Below, one piece after another: positions 22,210-41,420 of a stretch of 64,000 bases of DNA. The notes below the pieces were generated by a model. It made no database searches. It saw nothing but the letters and a program-made list of their open reading frames with translations, and was not told the origin of the DNA. This DNA comes from Xestospongia muta (taxonomy: Eukaryota; Porifera; Demospongiae; Haplosclerida; Petrosiidae): NCBI GenBank assembly GCA_963693285.1, contig OY848919.1, positions 11,589,461-11,653,460 on the forward strand, in the 5' to 3' direction. Made by a program: the position numbers and the translations under genes. Each line of letters begins with the position of its first letter. Position 1 is the first letter of the stretch.

Positions 22210-23550
22210 ATGAATCGTGTAAAGAAACCAGTTGCTGTAATAGGAGGTGGACTAGTTGGTTGTGTGCAGGCAATCTTCCTAGCTAAAAGAGGTTTTAAAG
22301 TGGAATTGTATGAATCTCGTGAAGATATCAGAAAATCAAGTACAGGACAAGGTCGGAGTATTAACTTAACTATTGCTGACCGTGGAAAAGCAGCTCTGAG
22401 TGCCATAGGATGTGAAGAAGAGGTTGTAGACATGTGTGTACGAGTATATGGACGTATGATACATTCACTAAGTGGCAAAATGACTTCTCAACTCTATAGC
22501 GTTAAAGGTGATGCGATTCTTTCTATAGATCGTCTCAAGCTCAACAAATATCTCCTGGACAAAGCTGAAGCACACCCGAATATTAAAGTGTATTTTCAAC
22601 ACAAGTTGATTCATGCTAATCTTAAGGAACAAATTCTTACTTTCGACAATGATGGCACAGAAAAGAAAGTAAGTGTGGACTTTACCTTTGGATGTGATGG
22701 TGCTCATTCTGCTGTACGACAACAATTTATGCAATCACCACACTTCAACTATAATCAAGAATACATTGATCATGGCTACAAAGAGCTTTTAATGCCAGCT
22801 ACAATAGAAAATGACTATGCAATGCCTCATAACTATATCCACATTTGGCCCAAACAAGAGTTTATGATGATTGCACTACCAAATCAAGACAAGAGCTTTA
22901 CTGTGACACTTTTTATGCCAAAGGAAAGTTTTGATAAAATAAAAACAGAAGAAGATGTCTTAGCATTCTTTAACAAACACTTTCCAGATTCCATCGACAA
23001 AATTGGAGCTGATAGTTTGGTTGATGATTTCTTTAAGAACCCTACTGGCTCTTTAGTTTCAATTAAGTGTTCTCCTCACTATCTTGATTCTCGTGCTGTA
23101 ATCCTCGGAGATGCTGCGCACGCAATGGTCCCCTTTTACGGCCAAGGAGTGAATGCTGGCTTGGAAGACTGCCTTTTTTTAAATGAATGCTTGGATAAAA
23201 TGGGTGGAGATTTACACAAAGGGGCTCAAGAATATTCCAAAGTTCATTGGAAAAGCTGCCATGCGATTACTGAATTGTCAATGCACAATTACTTGGTATT
23301 GAGGTCACACTGTACAAGCTGGCATTATCGTTTGAAGAAGAATATTGATAACTTGCTCTATTGGTTTTTTCCAAACTCGTTCGTTCCTATCTATTCAATG
23401 GTCGCCTTCTCTCGCATGCCTTATGACCAAGTAGTTAAGAAAGATGAACAACAAAAAACTATGGTTAATAGGGGATTAGCCACCATAACAGTGGTAGTGA
23501 TAAGTGTGATTATTGCTATTGTTTTGCTCTTTGCAAGTTTACTTTTTTAA
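22210..23550 (+). CDS. KMO: Kynurenine 3-monooxygenase, copy 5
   Basis: Single coding exon of 446 residues (MNRVKKPVAVIGGGLVGCVQ). All KMO motifs are present: GGGLVG, GRMIHS, QLYSVKG, GCDGAHSAVR, GDAAHAMVPFYGQG, and a C-terminal membrane anchor. The body is nearly identical to KMO3 and KMO4, but bases 22225-22318 match KMO2 exactly. This gives LAKRGFKVELYES where KMO3/4 have LANRD-type sequence, so the gene is mosaic. The substitution Arg for Pro in MCVRVYGRMIHS, next to the substrate region, is private to this copy. The intact ZDHHC gene starts 590 bases downstream in the same orientation. Confidence 0.95.
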   Translation: MNRVKKPVAVIGGGLVGCVQAIFLAKRGFKVELYESREDIRKSSTGQGRSINLTIADRGKAALSAIGCEEEVVDMCVRVYGRMIHSLSGKMTSQLYSVKGDAILSIDRLKLNKYLLDKAEAHPNIKVYFQHKLIHANLKEQILTFDNDGTEKKVSVDFTFGCDGAHSAVRQQFMQSPHFNYNQEYIDHGYKELLMPATIENDYAMPHNYIHIWPKQEFMMIALPNQDKSFTVTLFMPKESFDKIKTEEDVLAFFNKHFPDSIDKIGADSLVDDFFKNPTGSLVSIKCSPHYLDSRAVILGDAAHAMVPFYGQGVNAGLEDCLFLNECLDKMGGDLHKGAQEYSKVHWKSCHAITELSMHNYLVLRSHCTSWHYRLKKNIDNLLYWFFPNSFVPIYSMVAFSRMPYDQVVKKDEQQKTMVNRGLATITVVVISVIIAIVLLFASLLF

Positions 23551-24140
23551 AAATCTATGTATTTTGTGTGATTGAGAATTTTACTTTCTTTAAGATTCCT
23601 TTATTAAGTGTGATTATTTACTTTGTTTTGCTCCTAAGGTTTACAAGTTAAAATTAAAAAAAAATTGTTTGTAGTTCATGTGATTATTGATTTTAGTTTT
23701 TTTGAGATTCCTTTTATTAACATTAGCTTATTAAAAGTTGGTTTGTGATATAATAATTATTATATATTATTATTAAAATTAAAAGATTCTGATAATAATC
23801 AGTTGGCATAAGAAAATACTGCATGGCACTTAACTAAGAATATACTCATTGAGATAAACAACAAAGGTTGGGTATATAAGACATACTTATCTTAATTTCT
23901 ACAATGACTTCAAAATTAAGTCACAATAAGCAGTTGATCTACTAGCGAAAGATTAACATTCGGCCTGGGATCTGCAGCTGGACGTCAATGTATATACTTA
24001 CTTAGTTACCTGTATTATAACGAAGTACATCTTCACTGACCTGGTTGTCCACATACAGTTGTTTTCAAGGGTTAAAAACTAGTCACTAATTAAACCACGT
24101 GTATTTCACAATATCACACCGCCCCTTGACTTGTTAGATC
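23551..24140 (+). other. KMO5 3' flank and ZDHHC promoter region
   Basis: Equivalent to 16538-17143. It contains a ccacgtgt (E-box-like) motif about 45 bases upstream of the ZDHHC ATG, conserved in the decayed copies. No coding sequence is seen. Confidence 0.6.
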
Positions 24141-29214
<5,074 letters not shown>

Positions 29215-29647
29215 GATTATAATTTACTGAAATTTATATTTAGGTATTATAAATTTTGTCATTATTTATACACCATTATGTTTACTTGATTTGTCATGCA
29301 TTTACATGTATAATTGCGTTCGTTGTACATGTATTTATTAAGTGTTTTTAAGCAACATCTAAATTTATATTCTAATTATGTACTTTTTTCAAAAAATTTG
29401 ACAAGTTATTTAACATCTTATTAAAGGAATGTTTGAAATAATAATTATGAAAAAATTATACTTAATTTTAGGGTGGTGGTGTGCTATAAAATGTTACAAT
29501 CCTTAACTCATTCATTTATTGGTGCCATTTCGATTGGTAGGTGGACTATTACATAGTGTCAGCAACAATCAGCATACTTGACATGTCTTGTTCTCCAGTT
29601 CTCTAGCTCTGGACTAATGATCTTTATGGATATGAAACTAAAAGATG

Positions 29648-29831
29648 GGGTGGTTCTTGGTGTAACTTGACTGTGATGACATCATAATGAAATGACACAA
29701 GTGATGTCATCATATTGATGACATCACCTAAACCCTAAACCAAACCTAACATTATTAACTCTATGACACATAATGATGTCATCATATGACATGTTGTTAC
29801 ATCATCAGTCAACTCACACCAAGAAGCACCC
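29648..29831. mobile_element. hAT-like MITE, copy 1 (184 bp)
   Basis: Terminal inverted repeats (outer part gggtggttcttggtgt at the left; complementary acaccaagaagcaccc at the right) continue about 30 bases imperfectly. The flanks aaaagatg and gaaagatg form an 8-bp duplication with one mismatch. It contains several tgatgtcatca palindromes (CRE-like). A second copy is at 47600. Confidence 0.85.
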
Positions 29832-29852
29832 GAAAGATGAGTTGTAATGTGA

Positions 29853-29889
29853 GAGTCCGAGATGGTGAACAGTTCATCATCTCGGACTC
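29853..29889. repeat. 37-bp near-perfect palindrome
   Basis: gagtccgagatggtgaac, one base, then its complement with a single G-T pair. It is directly adjacent to the MITE and could form a tight hairpin. Function unknown. Confidence 0.8.
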
Positions 29890-30523
29890 CCACTTGTCTT
29901 CCCTTCCAGCCATCTTTCCTTCTCTTTTTTAATTTTAAACCTAATGTTTTGTGGCTATCTAACCCATACACACCATATGTGCACACATATCTAACCCATA
30001 CACACCATATGTGCACACATTTATACTAACCTTATTAATAGTCCCTCAATTAATTTGTTCTGTACACTTTATTTGTAAACACTGAATATTTAATATTTAG
30101 TAGATAATTTGTGTAACTATAATTTGTCAATTGTATACTTTCTTCCTAGCTTTTACAAGTCTGTTAAATTTTTAAACACCATTTTGTCAATTGGAAACTA
30201 CTACTAACTGGGTTGTATAGTGATATAAATTCAATTTTTAAACTTTTTTAAAATTGAATTCTAATTTTTTATTCTTAATTTTACAGTTACTTAAATTTTA
30301 CTTAATCCTTTAACTTCAAATTTTCATAGATTCCAAGAAGTGTACATTAAGACTTCACTCTGATGCCAGTGATATTCAATGGCAACCATTTTGCTTTGTT
30401 TATTACTATTAACTATTGTTGTCATAGTAACAAACTAACAAAGGATGTATTACGTAATGTAGAAAGTACAGGGCTGAAGGGATTTTATATATAATATAGT
30501 TATTAAGTTGATTATATATAAGA

Positions 30524-33500
30524 ATGGCTTTAGGGCATCTATCCATCGCGGGTAAAACTCTAACTGGCCTTATGACTACTCATCTCCGTCGTACCACAAC
30601 GGACAGGGTGATTCTAGCCAATATCACTGGATGCGGACCACTTAATTGCTCCTTCCCTCAAGGGATTTGTGTCAATGGAACGTGCCAATGCGAGGTATGT
30701 CTCTATATATAGTAATTGACTGCGATATGGTATACTGTGTTAGTTAGTAGCATCTATTGATAGAGTAAGCCTATTTTCTTTAAATAAACAGGTACGATAT
30801 TTAAGAATGACTTCTTTGTTCCTTGTATAAATAGAGCATTGTGTTTCATGTAAGAAGTTAGGGTACTATCTATTTCTGTTATGTCTGTTGTTTTATGATG
30901 TTAAGTGTGTACATTGTGGAGTTTGTATATCTCTTGGCTCAGTCAAACTGACAATCCACTGATAGGATTGTAATATTTGATATTTGAAGAATAAATCTGA
31001 TTACTTCCGACAATGATTAGTATCAATTTAGACAATAGTAAATGTAGGTTCACAACATACTATACACTATATTTGGTGGTACATGGACAACCACCATGTT
31101 TTATAGTTTTAGAATTGTGTTATTGTGTAAAAATAAGCATTTATTTTTGACATTGTTAAGTTTCATTTTCAGCATATAAAAGACAATAAACTTAGAAAAT
31201 ACTGTTTACTAATTATCATACTTGTAGATACTACACTCGTCTATAACATGTCAATTGAAAGTATGTGGTTTCATATGGACATGTATAGATGTTCATGTTT
31301 TTTTTTGGAATTTTTTCAGGGAGGCAAACTAATGTTTCGAGAAATAGAAGGGGGATGTAGGTTGGAGCTAAAATACATAAAATAAAAATTAATGTACTTT
31401 GCTGCAAGCTCGGGGAGGCAAAAACATTTGCGGGGGGGGGGGGGGGAGGGGGTTAAATGCCCCCCCCCCTTCAAACATCCTTAAAAAAGCATGAGTGTTG
31501 TAAGTGTCTATAAGGTCTACCAGTTAGTGGTAAAATGTGTTTGTTTATATATTGTTTAGATTTTAGTATTTATGCAGACAGTATTATACTGTTTTGTCTT
31601 GGTCTGTGTTGTAAACACCTGTTAACAAATGCTATAAATTTGTTAAGTTATGTAACTTATAGGACTTGCTAATAACTTGTGTGATTTCAGCAAGTCGGAA
31701 GATAATTGCATTATGATATTGGAGGAATTTATTTAGGTTAATATAATAAATCAACTTTTGGTCATTGTATTTTGTTATTGCATGCAACTTTTAAACTGCA
31801 AAGCCATTCACATTGTGAGTCACATTTCATGAATATCGTTTGTTTTTTCAATAAGCACGATATCTAAAGATTTTACTGATCATCTTTTTAAACCTTAAGA
31901 ACTCTTCTGCAAGAACCATTAATGCCTTTAATGAAATCAGAGTTATAATCTACAACCATGTTGACTTGATGTGTATCGTTAACTTTAATTAGTACATACT
32001 GTAGATACATGTGATGGTGTTCAATTACATTAACAAAGGACATGCTTGCATCTTGTTAGAAGGAAGTCATATTGTTATTATACTATAATTGTTTCCTTGC
32101 TTGTTAACAGATCAAGTGTTGTTTTACTAGTTGCCAGTTGGTATAATTATTTTTTGAATTTTAACTTCAACTCATATCACATTGGATATACATTGATATC
32201 AGAATAGTTTGTAGCAGTACATGTTGGACAATATAGTACTTTAGCACTAAACCTTATATATGAAAACCCATTGGGACAATCTAAACATTGAACAATAATG
32301 TCCTTTAACACTTATTGTTTATGGTTTAGGGAGTGGAGATCAGTATTAAGATAGTGTCCAACCTCGGACTGTCCCTCTGGTCTTTTGTATTTATGACAAA
32401 CTATCTCTTTTGGTGACTATTTCGTTATGTTTTAGTGATAGTATAATTTATGGTTGTGCTGGATTAAATATATAGGATGATATTTTAACTACTCTTTTGT
32501 CAAAAACAAACAAGTTAAGGTTTTTTTTACTCTTGTCATGTTTATTCAGAACACAAACTCAAGTAGATTAGTGCTGGTGGGTGGGGCTCTCTCCAATACT
32601 TATAATTGTTTCTTGACCTTTTTATATATCGGTTATGTAGTGCCTTGTTTTTTTGTATGTGTTGTTATATTGTTCTATATATCCGACCTTTGTACTAATA
32701 TCGTGATCATCTATTATACGGACTTGTACCCACAAACATGACTTTCCCTAATTTACTCCAGTGTACATATCTATCTGAAATAACCTAATGAGAGAAGGCT
32801 TCTATTACCCAGACTACAAATACAAATCCGTTTCTCTGTCTTACTATATATAATCACTTGAAAGTATATCTATTACTATATCTTTCCCCCTAACTTAATT
32901 TATACTAATATGCTGTGCATACATACAGAATCCTCCCACCTCAAAAGTCAGTGTATACTTACTATATGCCATTTAATGTCTTAAAGTTAATTATTGGTGA
33001 TGTAACCAGAGTTTATATAACTTGTAATAATCAACGCAGACTATCACCAGGTATGAGAAACATGTGATCCTACTATCTCCTCACTGCCCTCTATGACTTC
33101 ATATATTGAGTATATAATGTGATGATTCATGTGACATTCATGATCATGAGTAAGTCATTTTAGAGTCCTTGGCATTTAATATATACTTACAATACAGTGA
33201 TGAATAAAATTGAACTTAGTCACTTAAAAATAAACACTTTCCAAATAAATTTATTCATAGATTTGACAATCTGTTTACACTAAGAAAAGTTATTTTGCAG
33301 TATTGTGTTATTCATTGTGTTTTCACTTGTGTCAACTGATGCCATTCAATTGTTTAAAACTAGGTTTTAAACTTGTTAAACAAGTTTATCTAATTACTGT
33401 TTATTCATTGATGTGTTGTCAGCTCTTGTCAGCACTTTATACACCATACCAGTGATTGTTAAACTTGGTATATCTAACTTGTTCTTCTAGGTTTTAGTAA

Positions 33501-36500
33501 AGATCTGTGTCATGTTTTCATGATAGAGACAGCTGTGATAAATAGACTAGTGAGGTGAAATTTACAATGAGTCCACCATTGTTCCAAGAGCATTAAATAT
33601 TAGGATATATACTTGCAAAATACATGTACACACACTCATGTTCTGTTATTCTTAACCCTAAGACACACTTCTATAGTGAATACATACTATCCAGTCAAGG
33701 GATGTATGAGTCCATTAGTGTTATCATAACTTTGAGGGGAAAACTGGTGGAGTTTGTGGTTTGGACATATTATTCCAGTAAAAATTATGATACAGAATAG
33801 TCCCTAGACTAAGGGCTATGTGAGCATCCACAGACAATCACCAACCTTTGTTGGCTTAGGCAGCTATTAATTTTGCTAAATTGTTACATAACTGGACTGG
33901 TTTTGTTCACTTACTTTAAATTTGTTAAATTAATCATAATAAACTAAATGTATTTTCGATTGGTTTTGCTCTTTACATTTAAAATTACTCTCCAGATACA
34001 TGTACAATATCTTTCATTAATTAAGAGGTGATTTTTAGACCGTTTTAACATTTTTGCTGCTATTTCCTATTATGATTAATATAAACTTTTACCATTCAAG
34101 TCTACTTGCTGTATCATCAGTTATAGCTAAGCTGATGTAATAGTTTTATCACCTCTTGATCTGTGCCATGATCAATGAATAATACTGAGTTTAGTGTGTA
34201 GTCAAATGTAGGACTTACATGTTAATGCTACATTGTTTAAATAATACTCTGTTCCATGCACATACATGTTTTTTTATGTAAAACACCTGCTTTTAGTTCC
34301 AGTTTAGTAAATTAATGAGCTCTCTATTGTTATCATAACTTTGAGAGGATAAGCTGGTGGTGGGTGAGTTGGGTGACACATCAACCTGTGGTTTTTACAT
34401 GTACACATAATGTACTATTCAAAGTACATTACATTAATAGCATGATACATTTATATCTGTATAAATGTATTAGGTGTGTTGGTAGGCTTTATTGACCTTT
34501 TATGGACTTGGTGGTATGCAACAGTGACTCTAATGTAAATAACACTTTTGTTTGTTATATGTGATACTATCTAACGAGTGTGTTTCATTGGTTTGTGAGA
34601 TCTAGCCACGCAAGAGATATTTAATTTAAGATAATGCTACATCATACTTAATCGTATGTTAATGTTGTATACCTGATATACTGCCGAGCATTATGATTCT
34701 TACAATGATTAGTACAAATAGCTATTACATGACTTCTCAGGAATCACTTGTAGTCCTTTTGTATTGAGGCTACCAATGTAACTTGTATCCTACTACCCTT
34801 GGCACGATATTTATATAGATATTGTTATATGATAATGATCATGTTTTTTCTTGATTTCTCTGAGTAAAGCTAAGATATTGAATTACATGGGAGTGGTATC
34901 GTCAACATGACACTATACTTTATAGTGTTTCTAGACTCATCCCAAAACCTAAACACTAAACACTTGAGTGTACAATTTATTCAACCACACTTTCTCTTAA
35001 TTTTGACACAAGACACATTACACTTTGTGATGTACATTGATAGTTAAATTTGGTGTGGCTTGGCTAATTTCAGTTGTTCTTTTCAATAATCATGTAACAC
35101 TATCTTTAAATAATACGGCACCCTTACAAGTTCATGTATATATGACATCGTCTAGAGCAGCTGTAAGACCACCTGTACATGATCCATGTACAGGTGGAAT
35201 ATTTGCTTGTAACATATACATATATGTAATTGTTATGTCTGATATTTGTAGTATTTGATAGAACACGATTGCTTGTTATAACTGGATGACCATACTATAA
35301 TTAATGTTAGACTCACAGTATGTTGCTGGCCACACTCCATAAGAGTTATAATTAGTGTATATTTGTCTCATAAAGTACATAGGACTGTTGTCCTTTCAAA
35401 AATTTTGTTGATAAAGACACTATTAAGTGTTAAGTATTGTGATACTAATATTGTTATGATGGAGTTGTTTTTATATCCTATATTAACAAACCTCTTTTGT
35501 GGGGTTTTAAAGTTGGTTCACTTATAATAATATTCATTTGACTATCAAAAGAATTTTATTGACAAATAGTGGACATAATTTTAGTTTAGTTTTTTAGTGT
35601 ACATATTAGCAACAAATATATATTAGATTTTGATGACAATAAATGTTAGATTTTGATGACACTGACCATGTGACCATCAAAGTTAAATGACAAGGAACCT
35701 TTAGTAATTTCTTGCTTGCATTATTTTGTTTATTTTTAATTTCTGTATTGATATATATGTATTTTGTTTAGATATTATTTGCTGGTCCATCTTGTGAGGC
35801 ATTCAGTACTGGATATCTGACTACATTTGCCACCCTCTGTTACATACTCTTCATCATTGCATCAATACAACTGGTAAGAAATGGACAGATGGATGGATGG
35901 ATGAATGGATGGATGGATGAATGAATGAATGGATGAATAAATAGATGGATGGATGAATGAATGGATGAATGAATAGATGGATGGATGGATGAATGAATGG
36001 ATGGATGGATGGATGGATGAATGGATGGATGAATGAATGGATGGATGGATGGATGGATGGATGGATGGATGAATGAACAACACTTGACCAACACTGAACT
36101 GTCCTTTACTACCTCAGAATTACATGTACTTGTACACGTATATGTATATACATGTAAATACATATATGTATGTACATGTACATACATATATGTATGTACA
36201 TGTATTTCCTTGTACTTTCTACATACCAAAGACTTTGGGAAACATTGTTAATTTAATTATAATAGTATGGTTTGGAAATTCTCAGGATTCTTAGAGCACT
36301 ATTGGCTAAGGTTAATAACTATTACATCACAATGACAATATATGGTAGATGGATGTACATGTAAACAAGCACAAACATGCACGTTAATAACAGTGCGTGT
36401 ACTATAAATAGAATTTATTTGATCATAAATTCTAACAATTTTGTTGTCCGTTCGTCTCTGCTGACTGGACTTCTTTACTTAATTAACTAATATTCAAATT

Positions 36501-36995
36501 AACTTTGCTTTGATTATAGAAATCCTTCTTATAGAAACTGTTATTGATATGTAAACATATTGACGAAGTACAACAGATGATATTATTTTACTATTTTGTT
36601 ATTTGATATTGTCTTCGTAGATACTCTGTATGATCAATGACTCTCATGACGGTCCTCAACTTGAAAACAGATGCAAAAAAGCTTTTCGTATCACTGTCCA
36701 GAAATGTATTCTCGGTACAGTTATTGCTGCTACTGGGACTAGAGCTATATACTTTACTGTACAGGTAACCACACCCACTAATAGATTGTCACTATAATTA
36801 TATGCATTACTGTTTTTTAGCGATTTGGTTTTCCTGAGAAATGGGCTGATATTATTCACAATGTTTATTATCCTGCTTTAATTACTGCTTTTTCTGTACT
36901 TATATGTTTCTGGGCAGAGGTGAGTAATATAATGCTACTAGTTGAAATATAGTCTAAGTGTATTTAAAGTAGGAAATGCCATATCATCTGCTTGT

Positions 36996-37044
<49 letters not shown>

Positions 37045-40000
37045 CCTCTCCCTCCCTCTCACCTTACACAGGTCTTTTATAACAGTTCTGAAGTGTTTGA
37101 TACTCAAGATTTCTTACGCAAACATCACTATTTTCTCGGCTGCTCAATCTTCAATATTTTATTATATTTACTGTTGCTAAGTGATGTAATAGCCACACCC
37201 CTTGTTAATGAAGTGGAGCAGGTAAGAGACACTACACCCTCTAATCAAGTTATAATTTATATTATGATTTATATATTTTAGGCTCGTAAAAGTGTGGTAA
37301 TAGGTGGTATATTTGTAACTCTTCTGTTAATAATGTTAGTAGGATTTCTACACTATGGAGTGAGACTATTTTTTAGGGTAAGTCCCTGTAATTGATTAAT
37401 ATATATTACATCATTTTTACATCATTGTTTACATTGATTGTACATGTACTTATCAATATGTTCACATATAACCATTTGATTGTCATGGATTGTTCTATAT
37501 GGCCATTTACAGTGGAGCCACTTGTAAAGGGTACTATCTATATTAATAATAATATAAGATATTAATGCTATAGTGAACTATTTCAACTTTAATATTGAGG
37601 ATGAATGCCATCATTCTAATGACAGTTTCTATAGGCCTAACATTTCTGCTAAAGAAAGGTTTCGTTGTATACTATATATTATTTTATTTTGCAAATGCAA
37701 TAATTAGTGGTAGAAATTTGCATGATTTAAATTTTGCGATAGCTTTTTGTCTGACATATTCAATGCAAAGTTAATTTTTCATGTGGTTTAATTTTTGAGT
37801 ATTTGTCTCATCACAAAAATTAAATTACAATAAGAAAAAACACTTATACAGTGTTTTATGCATTTGTATTACACATTCTACATGTACTGTATCATGGACT
37901 GTGTCATGTGTCTTGTCTATCTATCTCTAGCCGGACTGGCGTCCTTTATCTGATGTCTTTAAAGTTAACGTCACACAGCAGACATTCTCCTGTGTGGGTG
38001 TAGTCTCTAACGCTTTAATGCAGGTAATCATATGTAATATGCCTGTGATTTCATTTACTGAAGTTATTAAAATATACTATTATTGTCAATTCAAATAGGT
38101 AAATAAATTTTTCATACATCTGAAAGGTCCTCCTTGCCTTTAAAGGCAAAAGAGCTTTCTCTGAATAATATTTTAATAGTGACTTGTTTGAGCATTTCTT
38201 TATGAAATATTTTAAATAGGGACAAAGTCCCTTTTCAAAAATTCTCTGCTACCTGGGAGAGTGATTAACTGAGCGTGTTACTAAAGTTTGGTCACTTTTG
38301 TGTTTCTCAGTGTGTACACCTATTGTGGGTTATTGGTACTTTGAACAGTAACTATATTCATAGGGTTTGCAAGTTAAATAATAGTTTATTATTATAGGGA
38401 GTTACCTCTTTAAAGCTTATCAAAGTATTTGATGGATGTTTTATTATCTGATGTGTTTTTAAGTAGACTAAATCTCTCTTGGGTAATATAACTGATATTA
38501 TATATTATCATTTACTTTACTGGAATTTGTTTCCATTAATTAGGACACAACAAGCAATAACTTTTAATTAAGTAATTTTTATACTTCAAAACATGTTTAC
38601 TTTTTATGCTTTGTATGTCAAGCAGTCTTGTAATTGTTTTGGGGTATATATATATATATTGTGTGTTTCCTTGTTACTGTAATGAGAGAATTATTTTTGA
38701 ACAGCAGTACAGCTTTTCCCAATTATAACTCTCCTGTCTTCTGATTAACATAATGTAGGCTTTCATATCATATCACTGTTTCAAGTGCCAAGTAGTGTTT
38801 TAATATATAGTTTGGACTAGATAGTAAATATAATCTATTGAGTGTGTGTGTGTGTGTGTCCACTTTGTTGTTGTGTGTGACACTTGATAATGAAAAAAGT
38901 ATGACTTCATTCTCAGCATCATCCTTTTATAGCAATCAGTGAGTTTTATGTCTCTTTTCTATAAGCATTACAAAGACAATGTGTAATTGAATATTCTTGG
39001 AATCTTATTTCCTTAGTTATGATCTTTCTTATAGCCTTATAGCATTCTTATGTAGTAGTAATAGCTTAGAGGTTTAGCTAACTCACAATGTTTAATGTTA
39101 TAATCAAGTATTCATTTTTTAGATATTTGATTGGTTGGGACTAGTCACTTTGAAAGTAATTAATGTATGGTATTTAAAATTAGCTAGCTTAAATATTGAG
39201 CTGTCTGATTACACTCTGTTGTGGCTTTTGTGTAACTATATTATTCTTGAGTATATTTAGTTGGGTGGGAAAATTTAATAGGGAGTTACCCCATTCAAAA
39301 ATTTTACCCATGCAGAGAACTGATCTCAGCTCTACAGATGTTTTGATGAGAAACTCTTGTAAGGTTTTTATTAAACAGTACAGTTGTGGGTTGATGACTA
39401 GTACATTTGTACCACTCCTAGCTTAACTTGACTCTTGACTTTATCCCTCTCTCTCTCTCTGATCATAATTTTTTGAAGTATCCTTTTGGTATTATTTACA
39501 ACACATAAGTATATTTACACAAAACTCACAAAAATGTTATTAGACAGTTCAATATTCAAGCTATCTAACTTCTAATATCATACATATAATAATTACTCAT
39601 GAATAATATATGTATCTGCTTACAATTGTTGCTTAATAACTTGTTTTATAATAGGGATTTATCCCTTTTTGTAGTATGCTTACATTTAAGTGGGTTGGTA
39701 AACAATTTCACTCTTACACAACATCACTAAACCACACAATATGTGTAATTCACTGGCTATAATTAAAAATGGCTCTTATCTTTATATTTGACATTTACTG
39801 TTTTGAGTTTGAACTATAATCATAAATGTTTAAGTGATATTTAGTATAATAGAATAGGGAGTTACCCCATTCAAAAATTTTTTTCATATATATAGAAGGA
39901 CTCTACTGATGGTTTTGAAGGGACTCTTGGTGTTTTTATTAAATAGTGTTAGCAGTTTTGTTGTGGGTTGTCAAGTGGTACATTTGTAACAACATTCATA

Positions 40001-41323
40001 GTTGACCTATTCTAACTTACAGGGTTTCATACATAGTGGTCCTAATTTAATTTACAGGGATTCTTACAGAGAGGGGTTTCCCTGGATTTCTCTTCTCAGA
40101 ATAAGTCCCCCACAGAATTTTAAAGTTGCTATATGGTAGTAATACCAATAGGTAACAAATATATCACTCATGAATTTAACACAGGCTAAAACTCTTATTG
40201 TGCAACCACAGGATCTGAAAACTTACAGGGACTAACTGCATATATACCAAACTCCTTTGAGTGCTGTGTGGCACAGTTACTTTATGATTTTTTCCTTCCG
40301 AAAAATCCTGTATGAAACCCTGACTTGACTCTGTCCTCTCTCTGAATGTTAATTATTAACCTTTACCATTCTCTGGATAGAGTTACAATACTTGCTGTGT
40401 GTGTGTGTGTGTGTACAATAACTAGTTCATAATTAGGTATTTACCTTCTTGGACTTATATGGCCAATAGACATTTTAATTTTTTTGATTCTGATATGTAA
40501 CAAGATAACAAAGCAAGGAACAACTGAAATTTGTATATTTCACTGGCTAATGATAAATATAAAATCAGCTTCTACCTTCAATTGACATTGTCTCATAAAA
40601 TGTTCCAAATTATATGCTTTGACATTTAAAGGAATAATATACATCATTATCTCGTAAAAACCATAGTGTTATTGTTTAGAAGTTAAAGACAAGGGACATA
40701 GTCCCTTTCCAAAAATTTCTTAAATGTCACATGGGATAACATCAATGGGATAAGTGCGCTGGTCATGTTAATATACACCATTATGTATCGACCACCTGTG
40801 GGTTATTGGTATTATAAGTAGTAATTGTATTCATAGGTTTACTAGTTAATTAGTGGTTAATTATAGAGAGTTACCCCTTTTGTGGTAATGGACTTGTGTG
40901 GTTTATCTATTCTAGTAGCCAATAGCACTTGATGGGATTTTATTTTTGGTCTACTTAATCATTTCCTTCATGGTACTATTATTATCCTGGATGTCTTACA
41001 AGAGTAGAAATATATAGTTGGGTTATTTTATGGAGTTACCCCGTCTAAAAGTATCCTCGTGAAGGAACTTAGTTGGCTAAACAAGATTAGTGTTTTAAGT
41101 GTTTGATGACACTTAAAACATTTTTACTAAACTCTATTATTGTGGATTGATATATATATACCAGAATTGAGGGACAGAAGATTGTATAATGCATGAAACT
41201 CGGAGTAACAGCAACTAAGCGAGAGCTCTGTTCTTCTGTCCCTCAATTCTGGTCTAACCCGCTCTGTCTAAATGATATCAAGCACTTTTCTACAACAGAA
41301 CTAGATACTTTGATATATATTTG

Positions 41324-41420
<97 letters not shown>

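Larger units (their letters stand above)
29215..30523. other. Intergenic spacer with MITE, palindrome and 5' region of the EGF/RING-CH gene
   Basis: Apart from the repeats listed separately, it contains a two-copy 32-base direct repeat at about 29958-30020 (ctaacccatacacaccatat...). A TATA-like stretch lies ~30 bases before the ATG at 30524. No other coding sequence is seen. Confidence 0.6.

Noticed and set aside
6505..23550. The monooxygenases as COQ6 or other UbiH-type hydroxylases
   Set aside because: GRMIHS, HGYKEL, the HVWP/HIWP segment and the C-terminal membrane anchor match KMO along the full length.
35840..36229. His-Pro-Ser-Ile repeat open frame on the minus strand
   Set aside because: It follows the ATGG/ATGA microsatellite in every register and overlaps exon 2 of the EGF/RING-CH gene on the other strand.
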